Positions 23,401-35,869 of a stretch of DNA of 60,000 nucleotides are shown piece after piece. Under the pieces are notes generated by a model. The model was not told the DNA's origin, ran no database searches, and was given only the letters and a program-made list of their open reading frames with translations. The position numbers were made by a program, and so were the translations under genes. Position 1 is the stretch's first letter. Each line of letters opens with the position of its first letter. Origin of the DNA: Symsagittifera roscoffensis (taxonomy: Eukaryota > Xenacoelomorpha > Acoela > Convolutidae); the NCBI RefSeq assembly GCF_963678635.1, contig NC_087062.1, forward strand, positions 48,954,552-49,014,551, read 5' to 3'.

Positions 23401-24083
23401 TCAAACGAATTTTGATCAGCTTTCGTTACATGCGAAGATAACCACATAACTGGGTCTCGGATCCCCATACTACGTCATTACCATTAAAAACACGGCTCGA
23501 TTATCCTAGTTTCCTATGTTTTAGTGACAATTATATATTAAATCCATTGGAGATGGATTGACACTTTCCTCTTTCTAGCTACTCATGCTCTGAAATACAA
23601 TATAAAATTGAAGTTAATTCAACTACTCAAGACATCACAGCAGCTAAAAAGGAAGCTTCGCAGTCTATTAAGTCCTTGGGCACCGGGCCTTCAATTCCAC
23701 TCTCCCTCTGAGATAAGACTCTTATTTCCTTAATTTCGTGGCGCGGGAGGGTGTACGTGGCGCTGTATTTCGTGGCGCTGTACCTTCCTTCCGTATGCTT
23801 TCTTCAGGGTAAGCGTCTTTTCGTGTTTTGTTACTACCATAAGAGGCTTCGTCTTTCTAGCGTTTCCTCCAACTGATCCTTGTCTTGCTAATTCGGGGTC
23901 TGTTTTTTTCTGATTTTCTTGCCAAAAATGGCCGTTTTTGCATTTCTCAAAAATTGACCGCTGAGATTCGAAATTTCGAAAATTAAAAATTCTAGAATAT
24001 TTTGACCCTCTTTTGCACTAAAAATTGGTCGCTAAGGCCTTTATCGTCACTTTTCTAGTGCCGCAGCGGGTTTGACTGTGCCA
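20461..24083 (-). repeat. Long terminal repeat copy B
   Basis: It aligns with copy A over its length with high similarity. The GGAGGGT cluster lies at 21,120-21,530 and the TATATA palindrome at 21,846-21,857. It ends at TGGCACAG (minus strand, 24,083), followed by an interrupted G tract at 24,087-24,102. Confidence 0.72.
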
Positions 24084-24102
24084 ATCGGGGGTGGGGGGGG
24101 GG

Positions 24103-25535
24103 TTTGAAAGGACACATTACTTTTCATGGAATTTTCAAAAATTTTGATATCAACCAGACAGTTGTGAGCCTTTACCATAATAAAAGTTTAATTTCAACAA
24201 AAATCAATTATGTGGAGCTTTAATTATAATATTAACTTTAACCAATTTGATTTCAACCAATCAGAAACGAACTGTTCTTCTTTTTGAAAAACTTTATCAT
24301 TTTTGATAATAACTAACAGAATGATTTATTCACAGATAAAATTTTAATCAAAGCGTTCCAGATTATTAACAAATTTTGGTGTAAGGAATTATGTAATTTT
24401 CCTTGTCTTTGATTTTTCTTTTATAAAATTTTCCATTGATTTGTTATTTAACTTTTGATTTCTCAATCTGACTCGTTTTCACCAAATACAAGCAGTGTTA
24501 ACTAGTCTGGCAAAACTCTTTTGTATCTTCTCAATCTTAGTTACAAATTACTGGTGCTGCTGTTCAACAGCAATTTAATAAGATTCTCTTCAACATCATC
24601 ACTACACCATTTTTATTCGTTTTTGAAAAAAACCGTTTTTGAAATCTGACAACTTCCTATTTCAAACATTGAGAAAACTTTTGATAGAGATATTTTTCTA
24701 CTTAAAATACAACTTTTGAAAAAAAATCAATAACCAGCAACATATTCTTCTCTTTTAAAAACATGGGTTGAGAATTTTTTTTTCCAAATGATTTGTCTTG
24801 AAAATTTCAACAAATTGTTTTTTTTGTCTCCTACTTAGTATGTGATTTATTTTTAGGGAGTTCAAGTAATCGATCAAAATATCCAAATACGGAAAAATAG
24901 TTGAAAACAACCAATGAAATAGTTTGAAAAAAATGTTTGATTGGGTTTTCAATTAAAATTAAATTCTTGTTTGTAATAGAGTCTAAATTAAAAATTTTTA
25001 TATTACTTTAGATGAAAACAGCAGAAAGAGTTTCAGTTAATCCTTAAACAAATACTAAAAAACCAACTGATATTCGTTTTTTGTCTTAGGTCGATTTTGA
25101 TCCGATTGTTTGTTTTGGAAGAACTTTTCTCAAATATTCGAGCTTCGAACTCTAAATGTACACTTCAGTCAGAAAAAAAAGATGAAATTTGAATGAATAT
25201 TATTTCAATTAAGGAACGTAAAAATGGGCAAAAATCTTTACTGAGCCTTAATACTATCAACAAACTTAAAGTCTCCAAAAATGTGGAACACTTCAATAAG
25301 TTCATCTAAATTATAGTTGACATAGGCAACTTGCTTCAAGAATTTTTTTTCCGTCGCTGTGAAGAGTCAAACCTCAATGTAGGGTGGCTTGTTCGCACTG
25401 TACTTTTTGATTTCAACACAAATTCTCTTCATGTATGTTTTCAAAGTATATTTCGAAAAGAATTTTCAAAGTAAATTTTCCCGTTGTAAGGTTTTTGGGA
25501 CCAAGCAATTCTCTCAATTCTTGTTTGATTTTTTG
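24103..25535 (+). repeat. AT-rich unit, copy 2 (truncated)
   Basis: It matches 16,665-18,090 of unit 1. It stops inside the segment equivalent to 18,090 and is joined to LTR sequence at 25,536-25,542. No long coding relic remains. Confidence 0.65.
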
Positions 25536-25539
25536 ACCC

Positions 25540-26405
25540 TCTTTAACAAGCCCACCCAGGAGCGCCATAAAAACGTCTATGTAACATTCGCCCAAACACT
25601 ACATAAAGACGGAACGTAGAAAAATCACCTATTGACGACTGGCCGGCGTCAGTTACCTAAATTCTACCCGTTTTTCACCGTCTAGACTTAACCAATTGAT
25701 TTTCTGGTCTGTTTAGGGCTAAGTAAAAAGTCACCATTTTTAGGCCATCAGTCAAGCGAATTTTGATCAGCTTTCGTTACATGCGAAGAAACCCACATAA
25801 CTGGGTCTCGGATCCCCACACTACGTCATTACAATTAAAAACACGGCTCGAATATCCTATTTTACTATGTTTTTAGTGACAGTTATATATTAAATCCATT
25901 GGAGATGGATTGACACTTTCCTCTTTCTAGATACTCATGCTCTGGAATACAATATAAAATTGAAGTTAATTCAACTACTCAAGACATCACAGCAGCTAAA
26001 AAGGAAGCTTCGCTGTCTATTAAATCCTTGGACACCGGGCCTTCAATTCCACTCTCCCTCTGAGATAAGACTCTGATTTCCCTAATTTCGTGGCGCGGGA
26101 GGGTACTGATTCGCTCCGGATGTCCAACTGGACCTTCCTTCCGTATGGTTTCTTCCCACCATAGGAGGCTTCGTCTTTCTAGCGTTTCTTCCAACTGATC
26201 CTTGTCTTGCTAATTCGGGGTCTGTTTTTTCTAATTTTTTCTGCCAAAAATGGACGTTTTTGCATTTCTCAGAAATAGACCGCTGAGATTCGAAATTTCG
26301 AAAATTAAAAATTCTAGAATATTTTGACTCTCTTTCGCACTAAAAATTGGTCGCTAAGGCCTTTATAATCACTTTTCTAGTGCCGCAGCGGGTTCGACTG
26401 TGCCA
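25540..26405 (-). repeat. LTR fragment, copy C
   Basis: It matches 23,191-24,083 of copy B. The left junction is abrupt and the right end is at TGGCACAG (minus strand, 26,405), followed by a G-rich tract at 26,411-26,427, the same layout as in copies A and B. Confidence 0.7.
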
Positions 26406-26427
26406 ACAGCGGGGGGAGGGGGGGGAG

Positions 26428-29400
26428 GACACATTACTTATCATGAAATTTTCAAAAATTTTGATATCAACCAGACAGTTGTGAGCCTTTACCATAATAA
26501 AGATTTAGTTTCAACAAAAATCAATTATGTGGAGCTTAATTATTACATAAACTTTAACCAATTTGATATCAACCAATCAGAAACGAACTGTTCTTCTTTT
26601 TGAAAAACTTTATCATTTTTGATAATACTTAACAGAATGATTTATTCACAGATAAAATTTTAATCAAAGCGATCCAGATTATTAACAAAGTTTCGTGTAA
26701 GGAATTATGTAATAATTCACTCAAACTTTTATGCTTTTCCTTGTCTTCGCTTTTTCTTTTACAAAATTTTCCATTGATTTGTTATTTAACTTTTGATTTC
26801 TCAATCTGACTCGTTTTCACCAAATGCAAGCATTGTTAACTAGTTTGGCAAAACTCTTTTGTATCGTCTCAACTTTAGTTACAATTTACTGGTGTTCCTG
26901 TTCAACAGCAATTTAATAAGATTCTCTTCAACATCATCACTACACCATTTTTATTCTTTTTTGAAAAAAAAACTGTTTTTGGAATCTGACAAGTTCCTCT
27001 TTCAAACATTGAGAAAACTTTTGATATAGATTTTTTTCTACTTAAAAAACAACTTTTGAAAAAATCCAATAACCAGTAACATAATCTTTTCTTTTAAAAA
27101 TATGGGTCGAGAATTTTTTTTTCCAAATAATTTGTGTTAAAAATTTCAACAAAATGTACTGTTTTCTCCTACTCAGTATGTGATTTGTTTTTAGGGAGTT
27201 CAAGTAATCGATCAAAATACCCAAATACGGAAAAATAGTCGAAAACAACCAATGAAATATTTTGAAAAAAAGTTTGATACGGTTTTCAATTAAAATTAAA
27301 TTCTTGTTTGTAATAGAGTCTAAATTAAACAATTTTACATTACTTTAGATGAAAACAGCAGAAAGAATTTCAGTTAATCCTTAAACAAATACTGAAAAAC
27401 CAACATATATTCGTTTTTTGTCTTAGGTCGATTTTGATCCGATTGTTTGTTTTGGAACAATTTTTCTCAAATATTCGAGCTTCGAACTCTAAATGTACAC
27501 TTGAGTCAGAAAGAAAAAAAGGAAATTTGAATCAATAATATTTCAATTAAGGAGCGTAAAAATGGGCTAAAATTTTTACTGAGCCTTAATACTATCAACA
27601 AACTTAAAGTCTCCAAAAATGTTTAACACTTCAATAAGTTCATCTAAATTATAGTTGACATAGGCAACTTGCTTCAAGAATTTATTTTCCGTCGCTGTGA
27701 AGAGTCAAACCTCAATGTAGGGTGGCTTGTTCACACTGTACTTTTTGATTTTAACACAAATTCTCTTCATGTCGTATGTTTTCAAAGTATATTTCGAAAA
27801 AAAGTTTCAAAGTAAATTTTCCCGTTGCAAGATTTTTGGGACCAAGCATTTCGCCCAATTCTTGTTTGATTTTTTCAAAATTCAAAATAAATTGTGTCTT
27901 TTTTGGAGTACATTGTTGAACAGAAGAGCAATTCAATCATATGAGGAGAAATGAGAAAAATGATGTCGAGATTAGAAGAAAAAAAATTCAACAGTATGAG
28001 TTGTCATGATTTACTTTTAGGGAAGCAGTACTAAACATGGAAAGTTTCGTATGAAATTTCCGTGCATGGAAAATATGTAGGCGTTGTTTTTCTTATAATA
28101 ATCCACAATTCTTTGCAAAAATCCTAGGACCAGAGGTCTGCTGCTTTGTGTCAAGCTCTTCCCAGCTTTTATTCAGATTATATTGAAAAATCCTTTTTTT
28201 GTTTCTGTTTCCAACGAGCTTCATGAAAAACACCTTTTAACCTATGACTATTGTGTGTCTACTCACAACTCTTTATGTTCTTCGGAGAATTTTAGGTTCC
28301 ATTTAGATTTAGTGGGAGTATCTCTTAGCCAGTTTCTGCAGAGATTAGAAAATTACAGTTACATGAATCAAGAAATTCACTGTATTTAAACTATGCTAAA
28401 CATAGATTCTAGTCAAGTATTGTTACATCAAGCGGAGAAGTATTCAATCAGCTAAGGCGAGTAGTTCAACATAACATATAATGTAGAGAAACGAAAAAAG
28501 GTGCCTAGTATTGCAATGAAGCGCCTCATGTTTAAATTAAGAGACATTATTTCAAGAGACCCGAAGTTTTGGTTCAGCGTTTCTGCAGAGAAATCAAAAA
28601 ACTCGAAACTCAAATTGAATTGATTTGTTGAAATTTATTAATTATTTATTGGTTTTTTTATTGATTTCTTCCTGATTTTTTAAATTTTGTTCAGGAAACT
28701 TTATTTCAAGAGAAAAAAAAACTATCTACAAACAAAAAGGAAACTTAATTAAGTGTGTAAAAACACGTACAAAAAACTATTTGAAATAAAAATTGATACA
28801 TTTTTCGAGTCTGTTGTGTTTTTTTTTCAAGTGCAACACCATGTCTTTTTCTCAACAGAGAATTTTTTTTTCTGTTGAACCAATCATTTTTCTGTGCCTT
28901 CTATCACGAATTGTTTCTATTTTTCGCCAAACACAAAGTGAAACTTCCAAGGGACTGAAACACTTCTTTGGATGTCTGTAGAAGATGTCAAACTCAACCA
29001 CTTGTTCAAAAACAGTCATTTGTAGTAAATATCCACTTGAAAGCAAATGAAAACTTTTTCCGTATCCCAGATCCGCAACTTCTTGCAATTAGTTTTTATT
29101 TGAATCATACGAGAAGCCGTACTTTTTTCTTGAAGGTGTCTTAGACATAGCTAAATGTTTTCTGAATTCTCTGATTATTTTGCTCTCGAGTTCTCTCCAC
29201 TCTGTAAGATATATGATAGTTTTACCACTAGACTTGGAGGTTTGAGAATCGTTTGTTATTGAAATTGAGAATCGTAACAGATTCGTTACCAACTTCCAAC
29301 TGGATGCATTAACTCGCCCGTTCTGTTATGATTTTGGCTTCAACTTTTGGGATAGACTTCCGTTTCTTCTAAAAATTCATTCATGTTGATGGAATGAAGT

Positions 29401-29490
29401 GAACTGTGGGAGATTTTCAAACATTTTGAACTTATTTCTTTTCAGCTGTATCTTATTACCATCTGAAAGTAGATTTTGTTTACATTCTCT
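26428..29490 (+). repeat. AT-rich unit, copy 3, with gene-family relics
   Basis: A nearly complete copy of 16,665-19,780. Plus-strand coding relics are at 27,727-27,954, 28,183-28,389 and 28,793-28,981, in different phases from one another. The acceptor-like TTTCTTTTCAG near 29,440 is conserved. Confidence 0.65.
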
Positions 29491-30435
29491 AAAAAACAAT
29501 TTTCCATTACTTTAGATGAAAACAGAAGAAAGAACTTCAGTTATTCCTTAAACAAATACTGAAAAACCAACTGATATTCGCTTTTTGTCTTAGGTCAATT
29601 TTGATCCGATTGTTTGTTTTGGAAGAACTTTTCTCAAATATTTGAGCTTCGAACTCTAAATGTACACTTCAGTCAGAAAAAAAAAGAAATTTGAATCAAT
29701 AATATTTCAATTAAGGAACGTAAAATGGGCAAAAACTATTACTGAGCCTTCATATTATCAACAAACTTAAAGACACCAAATATGTAGAACACTTCAATAA
29801 AATCATCTAAATTAAAGTTGACAGAGGCAACTTGCTTCAAGACTTTATTTTCCGTCGCTGTGAAGAGTCGAACCTCAATTTAGGGTGGCTTGTTCACACT
29901 GTACTTATTGATTGTAACACAAATTCTCTTCATGTCGTATGTTTTCAAAGAATATTTCGAAGAAAAATTTCAAATTAAATTTTCCCGTTTTAAGATTTTT
30001 GGGACTAAACATTTCTCCCAATTCTTGTTTGATTTTTTCAAAATTCAATATAAATTGTCCTTTCTGGAGTACATTGTTGAACAAAAGAGCAATTCAATCA
30101 GATGCGGAGAAATGAGAGAAAGGTTGTCGAGACTAGATGAAACAAAAATTCAACAGTATGAGTCATGATGATATACATATATGGAAGCAGTACCAAACAT
30201 GGAAATTTTCGTATGAAATTTCCGTGCATGGAAAATGTTTAGGCGTTCTTTTTATTATATTAACCCGAAATTCATTGCAAAAATAGTTTGTCCTTTGTAG
30301 TAAATATTCACTTGAAAGCAAATGAAAACTTTTTCCGTATCCGAGATCCACAATTTCATGCAATTAGTTTTTATTTGAATCATATGAAAACCCGTATTTT
30401 TTATCTGAAGTTGTCTTAGACATAGCTAAAAGTTT
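29490..30435 (+). repeat. AT-rich unit, copy 4 (internally deleted)
   Basis: It matches the segment beginning at 17,555 in unit 1, then jumps at about 30,287 to the part equivalent to 19,300 and ends at about 30,435. The open frame 29,890-30,168 is its coding relic. Confidence 0.6.
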
Positions 30436-30468
30436 TCTGAATTATCAGTCAAAAAAGTCAAAAATTAT

Positions 30469-31240
30469 CTGAAATCAATCAAAAATTACATTAAAAAACA
30501 TTCTGTTCTGGAAATCTGATTGGTTGAACTTCTAATGGTTATTTTTAGTTTTTAGAAGACTCTAACATATAGGTTTTAAAATTCAGAAAAAAATGTGTAA
30601 AGACTTTTTAATAAATATTAGGATGTATTCTGTAGATTCTAACATTTAAAAAGATTCTAGAAGTTAATGAGTAATGATGTCATTTTCCCTGATGGGTTTA
30701 TTAAACAACTTTCACTGATCTATTGAAGTTATGTGTCATGTTGTCAATTTCTCTGTAGGAAAGACTTTTTCATTGCCCAAATAATTCAAAAACTTACTCA
30801 AAGCTTTGTCGAGATTCATGCAGACTCTCGGATCAGCTTTTTATCTAATTTTTCCACAAACACTTGAAAATTTTCAGAAAAAAATCCATGTCAAATTTAA
30901 TTTCATTCTAGCTTAATTTTTTCAACATGAAAATTACAAAATTTTTAACACGTATTAACAGGGATGCAGAATTGCAGGTGAATTTTTCGACAAGTCCTCA
31001 AAATTTTAATTAAAATTTTACAAGGTGCCAAAACTGTTTTGAAATTTTTAACAGAATTACAAAAAGTTTTTGAAAGTTTTTGCAAATGTATAAATTGCTT
31101 ACCGTTTTTTACACATTTGCATAACTTTTTTGAAAGATGCGTGTTATTTTATGGTTTTTTGGTTTTTTGGGGAAAAAAAAGCAAAAACACAACTTTTTCT
31201 CTTATGAAAAAGCAAAAAACGCAAGTTGTTATTGTAAAAA
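30469..31240 (+). repeat. Duplicated AT-rich block R2, copy 1
   Basis: It matches 33,917-34,716 in the same orientation, including the starting CTGAAATCAATC and the ending GCAAGTTGTTATTGTAAAAA. The plus-strand frame 31,039-31,251 lies in it but has only partial conservation and biased composition. I see no recognisable gene. Confidence 0.65.
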
Positions 31241-31278
31241 TTATAATATAATATTATTTTATATACTGTTGTAATAAT

Positions 31279-31335
31279 ATTCTGACCCTCTTTTTTACTA
31301 ATAGTCGGTCGCTAAGGCCTTAATTGTCATTTTTC
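31279..31335 (-). repeat. Small LTR crumb
   Basis: About 55 bp match the LTR end region at 16,560-16,615 (GACCCTC to TCATTTTTC). It sits between block R2 and unit copy 5 and has no G tract. Confidence 0.55.
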
Positions 31336-31592
31336 AATAAAATCATCTAAATGATAGTTGACAGAGGCAACTTGCTTCAAGACTTTATTTTCCGTCGCTG
31401 CGAAGAGTCGAACCTCAATTTAGGGTGGCTTGTTCACACTGTTTTTTTTGAAACACAAATTCTCTTCAAGTTGTAAGTTTTCAAAGTGTATTTCGAAGAA
31501 AACTTTCAAAGTAAATTTTCCCGTTGTCAGAATTTTGGGACGAAGCAATTCTCCCAATTCCTGTTTGATTTTTTCAAAATTCATTTTAAATT

Positions 31593-32084
31593 GTGTCTTT
31601 TCTGAAGTACATTGTTGAACAGAAGAGCAATTCAATCAGATGCGGAGAAATGAGAGAAAAGTTGTCGAGACTAGATGAAAAAAAAATCAACAGTATGGGT
31701 CATGATGATTTACACATGTGGAAGCAGTACCAAACACGGAATTTTTCATATGAAACTTCCGTGCATGGAAAATGTGTATGCGTTGTTTTTAATATATTAA
31801 CCATTCTTTGCAAAAATCCTAGGACCAGATTGATGCTGCTTTGTGTCAAGCTCTCCCCAGCTTTTATTCAGATTACAGTGAAAAATCCTTTTTTAGTTTC
31901 TGTTTCCAACGAGCTTTACGAAAAACACCTTATAATCTACGACTATTGTGTGTCTACTCGCAACTCTTTATGCTCTTTGGAGAACTTTAAGTTGCATTTG
32001 GATTTAGTGGGAGCATCTCTTGACCAATTTCTGCAGGGATTAGATAATTACATTTACATAAATCAAGAAATTCACTGTATTTAA
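31593..32084 (+). pseudogene. Longest open relic of the unit gene family
   Basis: 163 codons on the plus strand. The homologous parts of units 1, 3 and 4 show the same reading in pieces interrupted by stops. Recognisable shared blocks are EQKSNSIRCGEMRE, YDYCVSTRNSLCS and LDNYIYINQEIHC. A stop follows directly and the next block (MQNIDSSQVLLHQ) is out of frame further on. No signal peptide or known domain is seen. It could be an exon of a multi-exon gene, since the later segments carry splice-like signals, but the decay of its siblings argues for a pseudogene. Family unknown. Confidence 0.35.
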
Positions 32085-32599
32085 ACTATGCAAAACATAG
32101 ATTCTAGTCAAGTACTGTTACATCAAGAGGAGAAGTATTCAATCAGCTAAGGCGAGTAGTTCAACATAATATATAATGGAAAGAAACAGAAAAGGTGCCT
32201 AGTATTGCAAGGAAGCGCCTCATGTCTAAATTAAAAGACATTATTTTAAGAGATCCGTAGTTTTAGTTAAGCGTTTCTAGAGAGAAACCTAAAAATTCGA
32301 AATTCAAAACATGAATTGATTTGTTTAAGGTTAATGATTATTTCTTGATTTCTAGGTGTTCTGTGCATAGTGATTATGTAAGTTTTGCGATAAAAAAATC
32401 AACGGTCTTGAAATGTTTTTTTAGTAGTTTGCCCTGCTTTTTTTAAAATTTTGTTGATGAAACTTTTATTCAAGAGAAAACAAAATTCTATCTTCCAACA
32501 AGAAAAGGAAACTTTAATAAGTGTGTAGAAACACGCACGAAAAATTCTATTTGAAATAAAAATTGATACATTTTTCGAGTCTGTGGTCCTTTTTTTCAT

Positions 32600-33250
32600 G
32601 TGCAACAACATGTCTTGTTCTCAACAGAGAATTTTTTTTCCGTTGAATCAATGAGTTTTTTTTGTGCCTTCTATCACGAATTGTTTCAATTTTTCGCCAA
32701 TCACAGAGTGAAACTTTCAAAGGACAGAAACACTTCTTTAATTGTCTTTAGAAGATATCAAATTCAACCACTTGTTCAAAAACAGTCATTTGTAGTAAAC
32801 ATTCACTTGAAAGCAAATGAAAACTTTTTCCGTATCCCAGATCCACAGTTTCAACGAATTAGTTTTTATATGAATCATATGAAAAAGCGTTTTTTTTCCT
32901 GAAGTTGTCTTAGACATAGCTAAAAATTTTCTGAGTTCTCTGATTCTTTTGCTCTCGAATTCTCTCCACTCTGAAAAATATATGACAGTTTTCCCACTAG
33001 GCTGAGAGGTTTTATTGAATCTGAGAATCTTGACAAATTTGGTACTAAATTCCAACTGGATGCATTAATTCGCCCGTTCTGTTATGATTTTGGCTTCAAC
33101 GTTTGGGATAGACTTCCGTTTTTTCGAAAATTTTTATTCAAGTTGATGGAATGGACTGAAGTGTGGGAGATTTTCAAACATATTGAACTTATTTTTTTTT
33201 CAGCTGTGTCTTATTACCAGCTGAAAGTAGAATTTGCTTACATTCTCTAA
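32600..33250 (+). pseudogene. Downstream exon-like relics of the unit gene family
   Basis: Two plus-strand frames: 32,600-32,902 (contains FVVNIHLKANENFFRI) and about 32,974-33,250 (contains LDALIRPFCYDFGFNVWDRL). The second is homologous to 19,520-19,740 and 29,215-29,460. It contains a run of T followed by CAG at about 33,205, which resembles a nematode splice acceptor conserved in the other copies. They are separated from each other by frame changes. Family unknown. Confidence 0.3.
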
Positions 33251-33659
33251 AAAACTTACAAAATACGTGAACTGGTTCAAAAAATTTTCAGCAGTTCAAC
33301 CTTTTCGTTCAAAAAAGAGACCAATTTATCTCATTGAAATGGCAGAATTTTTTATTCTTAAGGTTTTGTAGCTTAAGATTTCTTGTTGATAGGAATCTAA
33401 TTTCAAAAATTTTCTTAAAAGTGAAGAGTTTCCTTGAATTTCAATTTTAAAAACCTTGATTGAGTATCTTTATTCGGATTAAAAAACAAAAAAACAGCTA
33501 AAAACATAAAACCGACAAATCAATTTTGTCCGACCTTGATAAACAGGTTTTGTTCTGTAATTTTGATTGGTTGATTTTTTAATGCTAATTTCTAAAATTC
33601 AGAAGATTCTAGAAGTTAATGAGTAATGACGTCATTTTCTCCGGGGGATTTATACTACA

Positions 33660-33905
33660 ACTTTCACTTTTCAGATTCTGTACCAATTTCAAATTTTATC
33701 CAGTACCTCGCCCGTTCTATTATGATTGGCTTCAACTTTTGAATAGATTTCCACTTCTTCTAAAAATTTTACTAATTCCAATTGTTGAATTGGAATAAAT
33801 TAAACTGTAGGAGATTTTCAAATGAAATGAAAAAATTTTATTTCAGCTGTATCTTATTACCAGCTAAAATTTCACTAGGGCTTGCTTACATTCTCTAAAA
33901 AAGTT
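33660..33905 (+). repeat. Diverged fragment of the unit (copy 6)
   Basis: It matches the 33,035-33,240 part (CGCCCGTTCT to TCTTATTACCAGC) with more divergence and indels than the other copies. Confidence 0.5.
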
Positions 33906-33916
33906 TAAAAAAAATT

Positions 33917-34716
33917 CTGAAATCAATCAAAAATTACATTAAAAAAACATTCTGTTCTGGAATTCTGATTGGTTGAACTTCTAATGGTTATTTTTAGATT
34001 ATAGAAGACTCTAAAATATAGGTTTTAAAATTCAAAAAAAAAACGTGTAAAGAATTTTTTATAAATATTAGGATGAATTGTGTAGATTCTAACATTTAAA
34101 AAGATTCTAGAAGTTAACGAGTAATGATGTCATTTTCTCAACTTTCACTGCTCTATTGCCCAAACATTATTAAACAACTTTCACTGCTCTATTGAAGTTA
34201 TTGTGTAATCTTGTCAATTCTCTGTAGGAAAGACTTTTTCATTGCCCAATAAATTCGAAAACGTCCTCAAAGCTTTGTCGAGATTCAAGCCAGACTCTAT
34301 GATAAGCTTATTTATCTAATTTTTCCATAAAAAATTGGAAATTTTTTGAAAAAAACTCATGTCAAATTTAAATTCATTCTAGCTTAAATTTTTCAACTTA
34401 AAAATTACAACACGTTTAACACAAATGAGATAATCAGCTCATAAGCTTCAGCAGGATGCAGGATTGCAGGTGAATTTTTCGAAAAGTCCTCAAAATTTTA
34501 ATTAAACTTTTACAAGGTGCCAAAACTGTTTCGAAATTTTTAACAAAATTACAAAAACTTTTCGAAAATTTTGCAAATTGTATAAATTGCTTAACGTTTT
34601 TTTTACATTTGCAAAGTTTTTTGAAAGATGCGTGTTATTTTGTGGTTTTTTGGAAAGAAAAAAGCAAAAACTCAATTTTTTCTCTTATGAAATAACGCAA
34701 GTTGTTATTGTAAAAA
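33917..34716 (+). repeat. Duplicated AT-rich block R2, copy 2
   Basis: Second copy of 30,469-31,240. It contains an additional internal duplication of about 40 bp (ACTTTCACTGCTCTATTG at about 34,140 and 34,180). From 34,717 to 35,430 I see only AT-rich sequence with homopolymer runs. Confidence 0.65.
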
Positions 34717-35437
34717 CCTTTTGACTTGTTAATTAAAAGTATATCGATATTGATGTTATCGACTGCTATAACCTATGTTACTACATTATCTTTTTGTTGT
34801 TTCTGATCAACAGACATGCAAAAATTAGTGTTCTGAACAAATAGAGCTTGAACAAAAAACCATAAAAAAATAAATGTTAACATTGCAACAAAAACTGTGA
34901 TAATTTTTATGATAAAATGCTAAAAACTATTTCTCTCTTTTCTACAAAAAGTGAAAAGTGTTTCAATTTGTTTGACCAAATGCAAAATTTGTTTCATTTT
35001 TTTTAACATAACAAGAAAAATTAATTAAATTTTTTTTACGAGATGCTGAAAAATTTTTATTCTGATATGCAAAAAAGTTTTTTTTTTGTTTGAAAGATGT
35101 CGAGAACGTTCATGACAAGATGCAAAAATGTGCAAAAAATGGTCAAGAATTTGCAATTTTGTTTTAGTTTTTAATGTTTTCTTTAACATGGGATCAAAAA
35201 ATCATCAGGTTTTTTAATATGTGTGTGCAAACGTTGTATCGCTCATTTAATTTCTGTTCTTACTGTTTATTCAATCAATTGGTTTGTTTAACCCTGAACT
35301 ACTCATTTATTTTCGTAGTTAACAGATTTTGAAAAAAGAAAATAAAAACAAAAGATGAAATAAATGAAAAGCAACAACTTTTTACAAAAATTAGTAGTCA
35401 AACAGCTGTCGAGCAGTATAATAAATCTAGAGGTTCT

Positions 35438-35860
35438 CTATGGAAAGCAGAGCTGATCGATGTTGGTATGGTTGTTGTGGTGGAGTAATTCGAGGCGTTT
35501 TTTCAAAGAACCTTTCATCTTTGTCAATTGCGATGGGGTTTTCGGCTGACCCTTCTTCTTCCCAAGGAAGGAGGAAATCGTTGACTGGTTGAGCCACATA
35601 TCTAGAGTCAAGAACCTTCTAAAATCCAATCCAACGTGACCTGTAATCTCCGACATCATCTCCATCGTTCCAAGCTGATTCTCGGTGATGAGAACCTGCA
35701 TCTGGTTGAGTTCACTGAAATCTCATCTCATGATTTCGATCAAGTGCCACACTTGGATTGGCATATCCAATCGTGCCGAAACAAAGTCCAGACACTGCTT
35801 CTCGCACTTGGATTCGAACTAGAACAGGCGAAATTCTACAGCGTACATATGGTTGCTGTT
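35438..35860 (-). pseudogene. Broken coding sequence of unknown family
   Basis: The minus strand reads in one phase for about 140 codons, interrupted only by a TAG (about 35,815) and a TGA (about 35,722). The downstream 87 codons (35,438-35,701) are open and end with a basic stretch. Codon use is clearly protein-like compared with the AT-rich surroundings. Blocks visible are CEKQCLDFVSARLD, VWHLIEIMR, FRRFLTLDMWLN and FLGKKKGQPKTPSQLTK. I do not recognise the family. A TTTCAG just upstream of the second half could be a splice acceptor, but the phases do not give a stop-free joined frame. A pseudogene is most likely. Confidence 0.45.
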
Positions 35861-35869
35861 TTGCACTGA

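Larger units (their letters stand above)
19831..25535. repeat. Segmental duplication, copy 2
   Basis: This is the second copy of 12,560-18,120, joined directly to the end of unit 1. It breaks off inside unit 2 at about 25,535, where it is joined to a third LTR fragment. Confidence 0.75.
31336..33400 (+). repeat. AT-rich unit, copy 5, best preserved coding relics
   Basis: It matches the segment from about 17,850 to 19,810 in unit 1. It holds the longest open frames of the family at 31,593-32,084, 32,600-32,902 and about 32,974-33,250. Confidence 0.65.
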
